A stretch of 64,000 nt of DNA, from the NCBI RefSeq assembly GCF_000150275.1, contig NW_002060945.1, forward strand, positions 1,244,199 to 1,308,198. The letters run 5' to 3'. This DNA comes from Trichoplax adhaerens (Eukaryota; Placozoa; Uniplacotomia; Trichoplacea; Trichoplacidae). This document shows, piece by piece, positions 40,301 to 51,747 of this stretch. The notes below the pieces were generated by a model. The model had not been told where the DNA came from. It ran no database searches and was given only the letters and a program-made list of their open reading frames with translations. A program made the translations under genes and the position numbers. Within the stretch, counting starts at the first letter, position 1; each line of letters begins with the position of its first letter.

Positions 40301-43300
40301 CTTAGTTTAAAGTTATCAGCTATATTCTATAGATTTGTGTTTGATGTCGCTCGAATGCTTCTATTAAATTTCTGACTTACTTTAGTTACTTGGATAACAA
40401 CCGAATTGGATACCTACGTGGAAACTATTTTGAAAATATCCAGCTAACTACTCTGTAACAGAAAATTTTCTTATGATAATAATCATGTAGCTAGGTCACG
40501 ATTTAAATTGAGGAAATTAATTTTAAATCGTGCTATGGGGATACTAGGTCTCTGGAAAATAATATGATATCGTCAGTTGTTGATGTTTTTACCAATTCCT
40601 CATCGCTAAAGACTTTGTAAGCTTCACATAACTTATACTAATTCTACTGGGTATTTTCAATACATCTATAGACAAGTGTAGAAATTTATAATTTCATGCA
40701 TATATATTAGATAAGTGTAGATGAAAGAATCCATCATTTATTCCTTCTTCATTATGCTATTATAATGAAACGGATCTTAGATTTATTTCTATTCATTACT
40801 ATACTTTGGCTAAATCGTGGTTTTAACAACTACTTCAATAATACTAATTGTTTATCAAATAAGGAACTTAAATAGCAACCTGATAGAGAATATTGACAAT
40901 ATCTTCCATGAATCAATGGCACAAGTGAATGCTATGTAAGCATCCAAGAATTTATTGCATTGATAGATCAAGATGAAGTACTCTAACTAATTTCGACATG
41001 ATATAGTTATCTACGCGATAACAGGATCAAGGCATGGAGTGGTGGTCCGTTTCGTCACTCTCCTATTCTGGCTATACTGTAAGTTTGTCTTGCCTTCCAG
41101 CTACGGAATATCACTCTTAATAATTGATTCACTGGAATAAGAGCTATTTAATTCTTTTGATTAATTTCCTACTTGGCACTGTCTAAAAACATCTGAATCT
41201 TTATAGAGATCTTAGCGAAAATCTGTTGACGGAAGTTAGCGATCTGGGACTTGCTTCTATGAGTCAATTGTAAGTATATATATACATATACTTATCAGTT
41301 ATATGATATTAAAATTATAGTATCAAACTTAGACTATGCTATTAAAAATAAGCAACGATTTCAATAAGAATACTATGATAATCTATCAAATTTTGATGTT
41401 CTTGCAGTAATATAATTAATGAGATAGCGCTCGGTATCATTTTCGGTTCTATATTTTATTCATAAATATTCTACTTACAATTGAAGAAATTTTCTCTCCT
41501 ACAAATTTTAGAGATCTGCAAGGTAATGAAATTAATTACTTATCCTGCCGTGGATTACCAACTGCCTTAAAATCGCTGTAAGCAATATCAAGAATTAGTT
41601 ACTAATTTCAATTTGAGACTAAATCAAGACTGATAACATTACTATATGATATAATATTCGGATTTAATGAAGTTATTGGACATTTTAAATTTTTATATCA
41701 GTAATTTGGCCTACAACAACATTAAGAAAATTGACTCTGATTGCGACACCTTATTCCAACAAATAAATGAATTGTATGATTTTCAGTTTTAGAATTGTTT
41801 TATTTCAATGATGCCAATACTTGCCTAATTTTGAAGTTTATTTTGAATTTGTAGCGACATTAGTTTTAATAACTTAGTTTCCAACGGCATGAATATTAAA
41901 GAATCGGTACTTGATAAACTGAAGCAAATCCTAGTCTTGTACGTACAGCATGTTTAATTTATTATCCTCATGCTATTGTAGTCAATCACTTGGCAATATT
42001 TTCCAATATGGATATAGACTTGACCTAGTAAATTTTAAATTCTTGCTATCGGTTTGTTATTTTTGAATCAGTTTAATTACTATAGTTGGATTGAGAAAGA
42101 TTTAGGGAAAGTAACAACTAGATAGTAACTTACTCTTGATAAATTTTTAGATCAGAAGATTAATTAAATTGACTTAAAGTAGTTGAAAGTTCAATAAACG
42201 TCATGAATATATTCTGAATAATGTAATATTCACTTTTTGTATAGCTAAATAATACTAATTTATATTCATTAAGGGTGATCTTCTTCTAATATGTTTACCT
42301 TATCTTAATGAAATATGTTCATGGGCTTATTCCTAACTAAAGAAATATCGCTGGCAATAATATTACGCGTATACGGCATAAAACAACCTTCAATCAATAT
42401 CGGCGATTGTAAGTTCATCATCGGAATTTTATAATGTCATTTCAAACTACGGTAACAAGTATTATATTTAAACTATGATAGTTTAAGTCACTTATTTCCT
42501 TACACAGTAGATATAACTCTCATTTCCAATAAATACATCGAAAAGTTTCTATATTCTAGCCAAGAATAAACTTAAAATACGCATATACAGTTGAAGAGTA
42601 TAAAAGCAGTTTGATGCAAAGGGCTAGTCCAAAAATTTTAATGGTTGCGCATCCTACTGCAGCATTCCCTCCTTACTTAGCCAACTGCGACTTTTTGTAA
42701 AGCATAAAGTTGGATGATGTATTTTCGATATACTGACATTAAGCTGAGAAGATATATGCTTTGTAATAGCACAGTTTAAAGTAGCTCTTTCTTTTAACTA
42801 AGGATAACTTTTTAATATCTTGAGCGTAATACTTTTGATATACTGAAATTAACCTCGAAAATTTAGGATTTACACCAGAATTCTGTAGGTATTAAGCTTC
42901 TTTTCCTAATCAACTATGGTCTTTATAATACTATAATTAGAAACATTAGCTATAATCCGATGACACTGACAGAACTATCTGAATTTATGGGAAGAGGAAC
43001 AAGCTATCTTATGATGATGTAAGCCATTTCCATGCGTTAATACGAATGAATTTTTGTTGCTTTCATGTCGTATAGAATCTAAACCTACGGTATTTATTTT
43101 CTTGCAGTTAGATTATAATAGCAACTACTACTCTATTTTAGCCACTAAATGATTTAAATTTAGTTCAATGAGTCAATTTTCAGTTCTTTGTATCTTCAAC
43201 AAGATCCTTCCATTTACAGCTTTTGTGGCAAAATTTGCATCAAAGATCGACTATAAACGTTAAATACGATAAAATATAAAGCGAAATTTACTATTATGTA

Positions 43301-46300
43301 ATTTGCTTTTACTGTATTATTAATTTAATATTTTGAGTGTCATACTGCAGTAGTGATAGACTCGAAATGCTGCAGTAAAATTTTTACTTTACAATCAGGT
43401 AATAAATAGAAACGTAATCCGATAGAACTGTAAATTGGGCAATATGTAAAATGCTAATTTGAGAAAATTTAAACACAATCTATCAGAATATTTAATCCCT
43501 TCAAGACTAACTGCTTTAATAGAAAATGGATATATTCAGTTACTCGTTAAATTTCACTTTGAAGCTTGACATTATCTTCATTGATTAATGATTTTTGGTA
43601 AATTGAATTTCAGCTGATTAAGAGCGTTCATTTTGCTATTTCAGTGACATCAGCAGTTTAAAATTCGAACAGTTACCTGATGAATATTGGCGATTCTATC
43701 AAATTCTTAGAATCTTGTAAGGCATAGCACTCATAGAAGATTTTTTAGTTAAAATATTTGCGAAAGGATTTCGTATGTCGACATAGGATAAATAAAATCA
43801 CGTCATTCGCTTAGTATAATTTTACTCCTGGTCATTACGGAATTACAATTTACTTACCAGAATTAACTCTCGTCCACTTGATTTCCGCTTAATTTAGGCA
43901 CATTAAGGATAATGGTTTGAAGGAACTTAACTATGCTAATAGGACTAGATACGATAATAATGTGGTTTTAGAATTGTAAGTTATTCAGTTGATTCTATTA
44001 TTTGCGTTGTATCGATTCCTGAATAGACAGTAATGATCTGGGATAGATATTACCTAGCTTATAGATGAATCTAAGCCTGGAATTTTAATATGGCCAATAA
44101 GAACAGTATAATTATCACCGAGCTAATTAGTTTATTTTAGCTATAGAAAGATAATAAAGATCAGTATACATCTAGAAATCAACGAGGGTTGATCCTTCAC
44201 GCAGAGATCTTAATGGCTGCAGTTGTACCAGTATTCTTTTTCGATATGATCGATTATATGAAGATGCTTAATATCGACTGTTAAGATATGGATATATCAA
44301 CAAAATTATCGATGATTAAATTGTATACTGCATTTCATGGTCTTATTGATGAATTTAAACTATTCTTATCATTATTAATTGAAGAGACGTTTCAGGCAAC
44401 AAAATGAACAATTTCTTTTCCAGTATTGAAGCTCGATTAGTGTCCTTGGAAAAATTGTAAGCTCTAGTTCAAAGATTTTCTTTATACTTTTTCCGATTTA
44501 GGCTTTCCGTGAATAAAGAATATATATTCTATCTATTAGTGACTCAGTAGTAATTTAGAATTTTATGTCTAAATTCTCTATTTTAAATACTATCTGAGAT
44601 TTTAAATATGAATTACTCTCGATGGTTTAGAAATGTGGCAAGAAATGGAATTTCTGACATTTGTTATCGCAGCTTAGCAATCCAGTTTCCAGTTATTCAA
44701 ATTCTGTAAGTTGGTTTTGTGTTAATTGTAATTAAGATCTTTTTCGTTCCTTTCACTCTCAGTCTAGTTATTAATAATAATGATAGAATAATGATAAGAA
44801 TGCGTACACGCAATATTATAGCGATGCCAGGATGAATAAAATTGATCGTTTGCAAAGGAGATGCTTCAAAGGAATGGGAAAATTGCGAGTATTGTAAGTT
44901 AATTTATTGATCAGCAATGGAAACGCTAAATTTCTAACTCAAACTAGGAATATCTTACAAATTGATCTAGTTGTGTATCCTCATATGCCCTTACAGTTTA
45001 GGAAAGTATATTGAATATCACGAGAATACAAATTTATGCACACAGTTTTCAATTAAACTGTAACTTACAGTTAGTACTTGTAGTTGCCTTATAACATAGA
45101 CTTTTCGATTTTAAATTAATTTGAATGGTAATGTAAATTGGTCATGTATATCAGTATTATCACACTTACTAGCTATGACAGTTAGTTATTTCATTTTTAA
45201 TATAAATGACAGTATTTATTTAAATAATTAGACTTTTGCAAGGCAATAACTTGGCATATGTTAGCGGAAAATCATTCTATGGTCCGCCTGAAATGGTCAC
45301 AGTGTTAGTAACTACAGAAGTAAATGTAATAATGATTAAATTAGCAAGCACTAATCCTTTTTATGTTAATGTTGATATATTAGATTGACAAAGCGTGATT
45401 ATCTTTGTTGTATGGTTCCCGCAAAAATTAAACTTTGTCAACCGAGTATGGGTTCTGACGATTTATCATCATGTGAAAATTTGTTGTCTCATTTTTCACA
45501 AAAATTATTTATTTGGATTGTGGGTATCTTAGCTGTTGTTGGTAACCTACTCGTGTTTATTCAAAATCATTCCATTCGCAAACAGAAAAATAGCTTGGTT
45601 CCAATTTTTCTTATCAATAGTCTAGCTCTATCGGATCTCCTAATGGCGTTTTATTTGATAATTATTATTGTAGCTGATTTAGCTTTTAGCACTGGAGAGT
45701 ATGGTCTGAATTCAGAAATATGGCTATCCAGTCCGTTTTGTTTAATAGCATGCTTTCTAGTTAACGCGTCTAGTTTAACAACTGTACTTTTGATGGTTAC
45801 TATTTGCTCAGATCGCTATATTTGCTTGGTTTATCCTTTATCACCGAAAAGAATGAGTATTAAGACAGCACGCATAGTTGTCGTGTTCGTATGGATCTTA
45901 TCGCTTTCATTTGCAGCAGCTCCGGTAATATCAAGTGCTAACATGCCAGGGTACCTTCGATTGTATACTTATAACAGCATGTGTATGGCTAATAATTACC
46001 AGATTGACTACTATCGAGTTTGGATGATTTCTTATTTGTCCATAATATTTATTGCATGGGTAGCTATGACAATCTTATATATGCGTTTATTTATGACTAT
46101 TCGTCGTAGCGGCAAGAATTTAAGAAGATCGACCGCAACTGACAATACAGTTATAGCGATACGCCTAGCATTAATTTTAATTTCTGATTTAATCAGTTGG
46201 GTTCCATTCTACTATGTTAATTTGCATGGGTTGTTAACTTCTGGGCGTGTAGACGTAATAGCACTTCAATTTGTTGGTATATTTTCTTTGCCCATCAATT

Positions 46301-46392
46301 CAGCTATTAATCCATATTTGTATACATTTACAAATATTGATATTATTAAGAAGTTTTTAGTTCGCCAGAAAACATTTAGCACTAAATCTTGA
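28245..46392 (+). CDS. Giant leucine-rich-repeat GPCR (LGR, relaxin-receptor-like 7TM)
   Basis: The gene has 51 exons: a signal peptide (28245-28314), an LRR N-cap (28489-28606), 48 LRR exons (29096 to 45303) and one exon with hinge and seven helices (45384-46392, stop TGA). The junction of exons 1 and 2 is phase 1; every later junction is phase 2, so all 48 LRR exons are frame-neutral cassettes. Total length is about 1,550 residues, against roughly 700-950 for vertebrate LGRs with 10-17 LRRs. The 7TM part has LGR features: GN in TM1, LALSD in TM2, SDRY after TM3, a TM3-ECL2 cysteine pair and NPYLY in TM7. By family it should be a plasma-membrane receptor whose LRR horseshoe binds a ligand and signals through G proteins; the ligand is unknown. 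One exon is cut by the assembly gap at 33787-33836. The stop-bearing exon at 44205-44279 is left out. The alternative start is ATG at 28263, in the same frame. Confidence 0.92.
28489..28606 (+). CDS. Receptor exon 2: cysteine-rich LRR N-terminal cap
   Basis: It encodes NCPQYCLCLQGLISCQ, the Cys-x3-Cys-x-Cys-x6-Cys pattern of an LRRNT cap, then a short linker ending VLVL. The acceptor is ttaattag and the donor ctgtaagt. It follows the signal peptide directly. No LDL-receptor class A module (the N-terminal domain of relaxin receptors) is encoded between them. Confidence 0.88.
29096..35538 (+). CDS. Receptor LRR block 1 (19 exons, all 72 nt)
   Basis: Exons: 29096-29167, 30183-30254, 30424-30495, 30714-30785, 30969-31040, 31573-31644, 31812-31883, 32135-32206, 32338-32409, 32831-32902, 33294-33365, 33524-33595, 33719-(33790, in gap), 34163-34234, 34389-34460, 34789-34860, 35149-35220, 35327-35398 and 35467-35538. 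Every complete exon is exactly 72 nt: 1 base, 23 codons, 2 bases. The consensus is LxLxxNxIxxIxxxxFxxLxxLxxL, e.g. YLDYNGVGVIDPKMFCGL. Most repeats carry one Cys at residue 16 (FCGL type) or 17 (FACL type). Further LRR exons may hide in the long introns 28607-29095 and 29168-30182. Confidence 0.9.
33787..33836. other. Assembly gap (50 N)
   Basis: Exactly 50 N, a conventional spacer rather than a measured size. It removes the last four bases and the donor of the LRR exon that starts at 33719 and reads …LACLSSL. Unknown sequence, possibly whole exons, may be missing. Confidence 0.98.
35539..36700 (+). other. Large intron between the two LRR blocks
   Basis: At 1,162 nt this is one of the longest introns in the gene. 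About 35640-36230 differs from its flanks: plus-strand C is higher, with words such as ccaacaccgtaaggtattggg and ctacaggaac. This suggests an inserted mobile-element remnant. An AT-dinucleotide run sits at about 36589-36605. Confidence 0.5.
36701..45303 (+). CDS. Receptor LRR block 2 (29 exons, variable length)
   Basis: Exons: 36701-36772, 36937-37008, 37333-37404, 37939-38010, 38173-38244, 38433-38504, 38699-38761, 39020-39091, 39453-39530, 39681-39752, 39838-39903, 40192-40263, 40386-40454, 40548-40616, 40864-40935, 41007-41078, 41207-41269, 41512-41577, 41702-41773, 41855-41938, 42343-42408, 42622-42696, 42941-43018, 43645-43716, 43898-43975, 44385-44456, 44631-44705, 44822-44893 and 45232-45303. 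Lengths are 63-84 nt, always a multiple of 3, so repeats are 21-28 residues. Examples are SLKTNGIVSVHPEAFFGL and YLDNNRIGYLRGNYF. The regular cysteine seen in block 1 is gone. The exons at 42622 and 43898 are the least canonical. The last exon ends on a gttagt donor. Confidence 0.88.
44205..44279 (+). pseudogene. LRR-like exon with in-frame stop
   Basis: The acceptor cacgcag, the first residues DLNGCSCTSI and the 75-nt span to a gttaag donor all fit the LRR exon series. However, codon 22 is TAA in the only frame that joins the neighbours. Skipping it leaves the frame intact (phase 2 to phase 2), so it is either a dead cassette, a poison exon or an assembly error. Confidence 0.6.
45384..46392 (+). 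CDS. Receptor last exon: hinge and seven-helix domain
   Basis: The first codon after the split Leu is TTG (Leu), not a start. Counting it as residue 1, the cysteine-rich hinge runs 1-38 (Cys at 8, 9, 18 and 30; SSCENLL resembles the LGR hinge end). Helices are about: TM1 41-62 (GN at 53-54), TM2 75-97 (LALSD), TM3 117-140 with Cys119, then SDRY at 142-145, TM4 162-183, ECL2 with Cys200, TM5 212-237, TM6 256-280 (DLISWVPFYY) and TM7 293-316 (NPYLY). The tail is short (about 18 residues). SDRY replaces the usual ERY/DRY triplet spacing only at its first residue. Packing all seven helices in one exon is the classic LGR gene layout. Confidence 0.95.
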
Positions 46393-46706
46393 TGACTGCT
46401 TATTACATTCCTCACTGGAACTAATCTTGATCAATGATAATGATTAAACAAATTTAGTAGTAGCTGGCATCTTTTCATTATATAATTTATTGTTTCATGC
46501 CTGTAGATATGAGACTGAAGATACTTCTATCAACCTTATAATTTTACTACAACTTAAGGGATATCTAAAATTAAATGTAACATTAGAATGCAACAGAAGT
46601 TAAATCTTCACGGGTATTGTAGTTGTGAGCAATCTAGCCCACACACATTTTTTAACAAGGCTTTATAATAATTTAGCCGAAATTTCGGCGATAAAATGAT
46701 AGATGT

Positions 46707-46729
46707 AATAAAATATTAGCTTTAATAAA
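46707..46729 (+). terminator. Candidate polyadenylation signals of the receptor gene
   Basis: AATAAA occurs at 46707-46712 and 46724-46729, about 315-335 nt past the stop codon. This is a plausible 3' UTR length. AT-rich sequence makes chance hits likely. Confidence 0.4.
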
Positions 46730-47126
46730 AATTCAAGTAATATTGGTACATGTTTGCAAATCTACTGCTGATATAGATGTTCATACTGCTTTCAGGGAGA
46801 TGAAAGGATTTCATATCTATCGTTTCGGTGAAAGTCTTGAAAGATGAGTGTAAATATCTAATTAGGTCTTATTTATATAGCGATGCTCAGTCGATACTCA
46901 AAATGCATAGTTAAGACCCAAAGTAAGAGAATGACACTTAGTCAGTTAAAACTTTAAACTATAAATATCGTAAGGCTAACCTAAGTTCCTTCATGCAAGG
47001 TAAGTCGTCATGGTCTTTAAAGATTGCATCTAACTTCTGCGTCTGTAATAATGGTCAGAAGAGCAAGTTTAATCCTAAAACTGATAGTTGCAAAATTAGC
47101 TTAAAATACTGTATTTCGAGACGGAC

Positions 47127-48733
47127 CTGTTCCTTGGTACCACTATAAATTGCATTACGGGAAATATCTGTAAGACTCCAGCTTAACGACGGCATCTAAA
47201 AACAGATTTCGCAGATATGATGTCATTACCGTTTTATGCAGTGATAGATTTGCTATTTCAATATCTTACTTGTTTTACGCAATTTATGACATCAAGTACA
47301 ACATCTTCATCTATTATTTTCTGAAGTAGATTAAAAAAGTCAAGAAATTATTTTATTGGCAAATTTAATCGAAATAAACATTATCAATTGACATACTTTC
47401 CTTACCTGCAATAGGATCCGATCAGTAAGGATTAGATTAGTCAATATTAGTAAAATACTCTATATAATCGATGATAGTATGGAGAGGTTTGCTTAGAAAT
47501 TCGATAATTTCATATAACATTGAATCACCATTATTATATCGTTTCTATATGAAGTAGGTATAATACCGTAACATACCTCTAAATTTGTTATACTCAATTT
47601 CTTATAATTTTGTATCATTCCTTTCATAGAAGGTATTAACTTAATACCAATCGTTAACTATTAGATTAGAGACAAAGAATTTCACATATTTAATAAATCA
47701 TCAAATGTATTGGTGAAAGAAATCTAGTAATATCATATAAATAAACGTCTATACCACTGAGTGAGAGTGTTCTACCATAACAAGGCGATTTAGCAGTTGC
47801 AATGCCGGTTCCTTTAATACGATAATCAGAAAGAAAAAAGAAATTTTTATATGACTGAAAATCTACTGCAGCCAAGTAAAAGTAAACGGTATATGATTTA
47901 ATATCTTATTAAGCAACATACATATAAGCGAGGCGACCCACTTGTAAACACTTCAAAGATACGAGGTAGCGTTATATGATTATGCAATCGCTATAAATCA
48001 CGTAAGATGTAGAATCAGTACGATTATTCATAAGCGCTTTGTGCACTATTGCTAAGTTTGCTTCTATCAATTTAATCTGTGATTAGCGTATACACAAACC
48101 GCTCCATACCGCAAAAATAGGTTCATGTCGAAGCGCAAGCAAATTAATTAAAGTTTTAATTGTGTATTGTAGGACCTGCATAGTTCAATTAAGTTATTTC
48201 ATTAGTTAATAAATATGAGGTGTAAAATAGCTTAATATAAAAAGACATCAAAGAATATCTAGTCTTACGTATTTAATAGTAAGCATATGGCATAATTTAC
48301 AAACGTATCAGTACCTGTACATCATCAGATTGTATTAGTATGCCAGTAATATGGAGCAACTAAACGCGAATGAAGTAAGAATCTATAATCAGTATAAAGA
48401 TATAATCTAATTTTTAACAAACAAGAAAGTTATGATTAGCTAGCTATCATATTGGTAGTTTTCTGACATTATAGCTGAAGGCTTCCCAAGTGAAATATCG
48501 CGAGGTAGCCAAGATGTATGTGACGGAGGCAGTCATCTGCAAAAATTCTATCTGCGTAGGGCAATTAAGAATTGATATTAATACTTTTCGTATACAGTAC
48601 TTCAGGCTACCAGCATGATGTAAAGTACTAATTAACCTCATAATATCATTTATCTTAATACCTACCGATTTATTTAAATGGACAGCCTTGATTAAATTTT
48701 GGATCATCGCACTTTGAAAATTAATTTCGCTAA
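47127..48733 (-). CDS. Armadillo/HEAT-like repeat protein, copy C (partial model)
   Basis: Exons recognised, high to low: 48666-48733, 48468-48551, 48315-48359, one near 48110-48175 starting VLQYTIKTLINLLALRH, 47406-47459, 47270-47320 and 47127-47195. Their lengths (68, 84, 45, 54, 51, 69) and phases match the equivalent exons of A, B and D. Matching peptides include IIDEDVVLDVI against IIDHDLFSVIF, LLHITGILIQSDDVQ against LIPILSDFLKSNDID, and SILLILTNLI…RILLQ against SALQFLYGLA…SMLLQ. It lies tail to tail with the receptor gene, whose stop is about 730 nt away. Exons between 47460 and 48110, and both ends, are not resolved. Several positions look worn, so this copy may be degenerate. Confidence 0.62.
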
Positions 48734-50024
48734 CTGAGTATAAAATAAGGAAAAGAGTATGAAATATTTCCTAATCTATATTTGTATACTGTCTGAATAG
48801 GGTTGCACGATGCCATTGCAAATCAAAATAACGCATTAGTTACCATTACTAGCAATCGCTTCTAAAATTTTTAAGCAATTTATAGTAAGATTTTCATGCG
48901 GAGAAACCAACATCGGAAGTATTAGAGATATTCTTTCTGTTAATTTTTTCGAATAATGTTATTCATCAAAGCCTCAATTGAGTTAAGAAAAAGTTCTGAT
49001 GAATAAAAGTAATTGTAAACCTAGTTCTATGATAGGAACGGCTTCATTAGCATTTGGTATTTTTATAGGATAGAAGTATCGAAAGAGTACCGCCAGAGAT
49101 GTTGATATTTCCATTAGCACCTCATAGCTATATGTGTAAAAATATCACAATATATAGTTTAGTAATTAACGGAATAGCTGAGTACAGAACTGAAAGCGTT
49201 TGACTGCTGCTTTTTTTGTTATATCCTCAGTATATGTAAATTGTTTGCTAACTGATCATAGAGTTCAACCAGTTCAAGTAGGCAAGATAATAATCTAGAT
49301 CTGTCCAAAATATTTAGGCCATTATTAGTATCAAAGTGATACAGTGCATTTACTCAATATTAATTGATAGTTTGTTTCAACTCTTGGCTATTACTTTTTT
49401 CTTATTAGGGCTTTGTCTTCATCTGATGTCCTGCAACATGAGAAGTTATCGATATTATAAGATTTTTGTATTTAAACACTAATGAAAAATTAAATTTTAC
49501 AAGGAAAGATTGAATAAAACATTTGCAGTCACTAACTTTATGGACGGAGCTGACAGATGATGATCTCTTTCGATGTCATTCAAGTTGGATTTATTTATGT
49601 ACTGCAGTATTAATTGCCTAAATATAAATTTAATAACTTATAAAGCTAGTAAATCAGGAATAATATAGTATTATTGATCATTACTGTACGATACAGGTTA
49701 AAATATAAATATTATTTTATTCTTCTTCTTACCTCAGGCAATTAAGACGATAAACTAAATCTGCAGTTGACCTAGCATCATTGACATTCTATATAAGAAT
49801 TTTGAAAATCATAGGAGTTTACGCGTACGATTAGAATATTATCGAAGTAGATGTTGGTATTAATTAGCTGTTTAATTTTCCAAAATTGATACAGACCATT
49901 AATGCAACTGATAACTGTCTCTCCTGGCGGCTCTCCTATTTCAGATGATGCATAAGTTATGAAAGAGGAAATGGGTTATCATAGTAAGAACAGCATAATT
50001 ATATTATATGTATAATCAATACAA
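48734..50024. other. Upstream region of copy C, unresolved
   Basis: Expected to hold 5' exons of minus-strand copy C if it is intact. No exon could be aligned to the A, B or D equivalents by eye. Confidence 0.3.
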
Positions 50025-50030
50025 TTACAT

Positions 50031-50965
50031 TGATCGTTGCATTCTATTATGATGGTATAAAGTGCATCAGTTACATTGAATTACTTGACATATTAATCAA
50101 TCGAATATATTCATGAGTGAGCTAGATAGTAGAATATAGATTTACGTTGATCCTTGCACTCTCTCGCGATAGTATTAAATACACCAGTTGCATTGAATTA
50201 CTTACTATATTAATTAATCAGTTAAATAAATGAATTTTACGATAGAATACGAGTATAGATAGATCGTTGCACTCTTTTGCAATGGTATAGAGCACGTCAG
50301 TTGAATATTTCCATTGATTGTGGTACTCTATTCCTATAGTACGTGTATAAAGTACGTCAATCGGATTGAATTAGTTGATATATGTTACGGTGTTACCTTA
50401 TTGTTAGAATAGTATAATAGTGCAGTATAGTAGTAGCTAATATGGAAAATATCCATATTTGTAGTGCTAGGTAAGATAAGTAATGCCTTAACGTGGATAT
50501 TATTTGTGATAGTTTATTATATATTTGATATTGATTATTATTACGTGTAGATAGCAGTAAGATGATTCAAGTTCTAGCTAATGATAGTTGAATTAGACAA
50601 CATAAATACTTAGATTAAATATAAGTAAGAGATTTAAATATTTACTGATAGAAAAGCCAAGTAAGGAACATTTCAGTTCGAGATGTCTCTACTAGTAAGG
50701 TATAATATTAATACTGCTGCTGCTGTTTGCAAATTAGACGGTTCCTATATAAATGGGAACATTTGAGTAGCGTTGGGTGGTGAAAAGTTGTAGATGTGTC
50801 TATGCTTATAAAAGTTCTATTTTTACGGTACTTTGCTTTATGTGTTTAACGTTTAGTAAAAGAGCCTTTAAGTCAGTAGTCACTTTAGACTTTTACTGTT
50901 TGTTTCCTTGTCGTAGAGTTTAATTTGTGACAATATATGAATCAGCTAATCGGTTACATAAAGGA
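50031..50965. repeat. Tandem repeat, about 115 bp unit, split by a solo LTR
   Basis: Units begin ttgatc.ttgcactc at 50031, 50150, 50262 (agatcgttgcactc) and 50314, with 'cagt..cattgaatta.tt' inside. The last unit breaks at ttagttgatata, exactly where the LTR starts, and resumes after it (atatatgaatcagctaatcggtta), matching the tail of earlier units. The third unit is truncated. Confidence 0.75.
50383..50932 (+). mobile_element. Solo LTR (family 1), copy 2, with intact target-site duplication
   Basis: 550 bp, TGTTACGGTG…TTGTGACA, aligned end to end with 11730-12284. It is flanked by atata on both sides (50378-50382 and 50933-50937), a perfect 5-bp target-site duplication. The TATA box is at 50746-50753. 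It inserted into an existing tandem repeat. There is no internal domain, so it is a solo LTR. Family assignment (Gypsy-like or other) is not possible from the LTR alone. Confidence 0.88.
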
Positions 50966-51273
50966 GATGTACATTAGAATATCTATACCAATTATAACAA
51001 GTCTAAATCAGGATACGCCTGCATTAATTAAGTACACACTCTATGGACCATCATCAGTCTCGTGGCTAGTTTAAAGTATATCCAACTCCATCTCTGCCCA
51101 TAACATACAGTAACCTCAACACCTCCATTAGATTCAATAATCATAAAACACTTCATCTACCAATATTAATGAAATAACTTTTGCCTTTGTCATATTCATT
51201 TACTATATAATCATTTTTAGCATACACAGGATATTTTAACGTTCAAGTGCTACTCCAGTAATGGATCAATTGG

Positions 51274-51747
51274 CTAACAACAAAGCGACATTATCGAATT
51301 GACTGCCTCGATTGATCTAATATTAGTCAATATTTAAGCTGAGCTTCTACTGCTAAATCATCTAGATCTCCTGACTAAATTACTGCTAACGACAAAGCGG
51401 CATTATCGAATTGACTGCCTTGATTGAGCTAATATTAGTCAATATTTGAGCCGAGCTTCTACCGCCAATCATCTAGATCTCTAAGACCGCTAAATCATCC
51501 AGATCTCCTGACTAAAATACTGCTAACAACAAAGCAACATCATCGAATTGGCTGCCTCGATTGATCTAATATTAGTTAATATTTGAGCCGAGTTTCTACC
51601 GCTAAATCATCTAGATTTCCTGACTAAAATACTGCTAACGACAAAGCGATATTATCGAATTGACTGCCTCGATTGAGCTAATATTAGTCAATATTAGCGC
51701 TGAGCTTCTATCGCTAAATCGTCCAGATCTCCTGTCTATAATGCCGA
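51274..51747. repeat. Minisatellite, 112 bp unit, 4 copies
   Basis: Units start ctaac(a/g)acaaagc at 51274, 51386, 51523 and 51635. The spacing is 112, 137 and 112 bp; unit 2 carries an extra 25-bp internal duplication of the 'cgctaaatcatc.agatctc' segment. Copies are very similar, so this array is younger than the others in the window. Confidence 0.92.

Noticed and set aside
43105-43150. Possible further LRR exon (LDYNSNYYS) after cttgcag
   Set aside because: In the phase needed by its neighbours the second codon is TAG. Without a plausible donor it is at best an eroded cassette.
11730-50932. The two family-1 LTRs as the ends of one 39-kb retrotransposon
   Set aside because: Each has its own flanking duplication (aattt/gattt and atata/atata) and the interval holds host genes, so they are separate solo LTRs.
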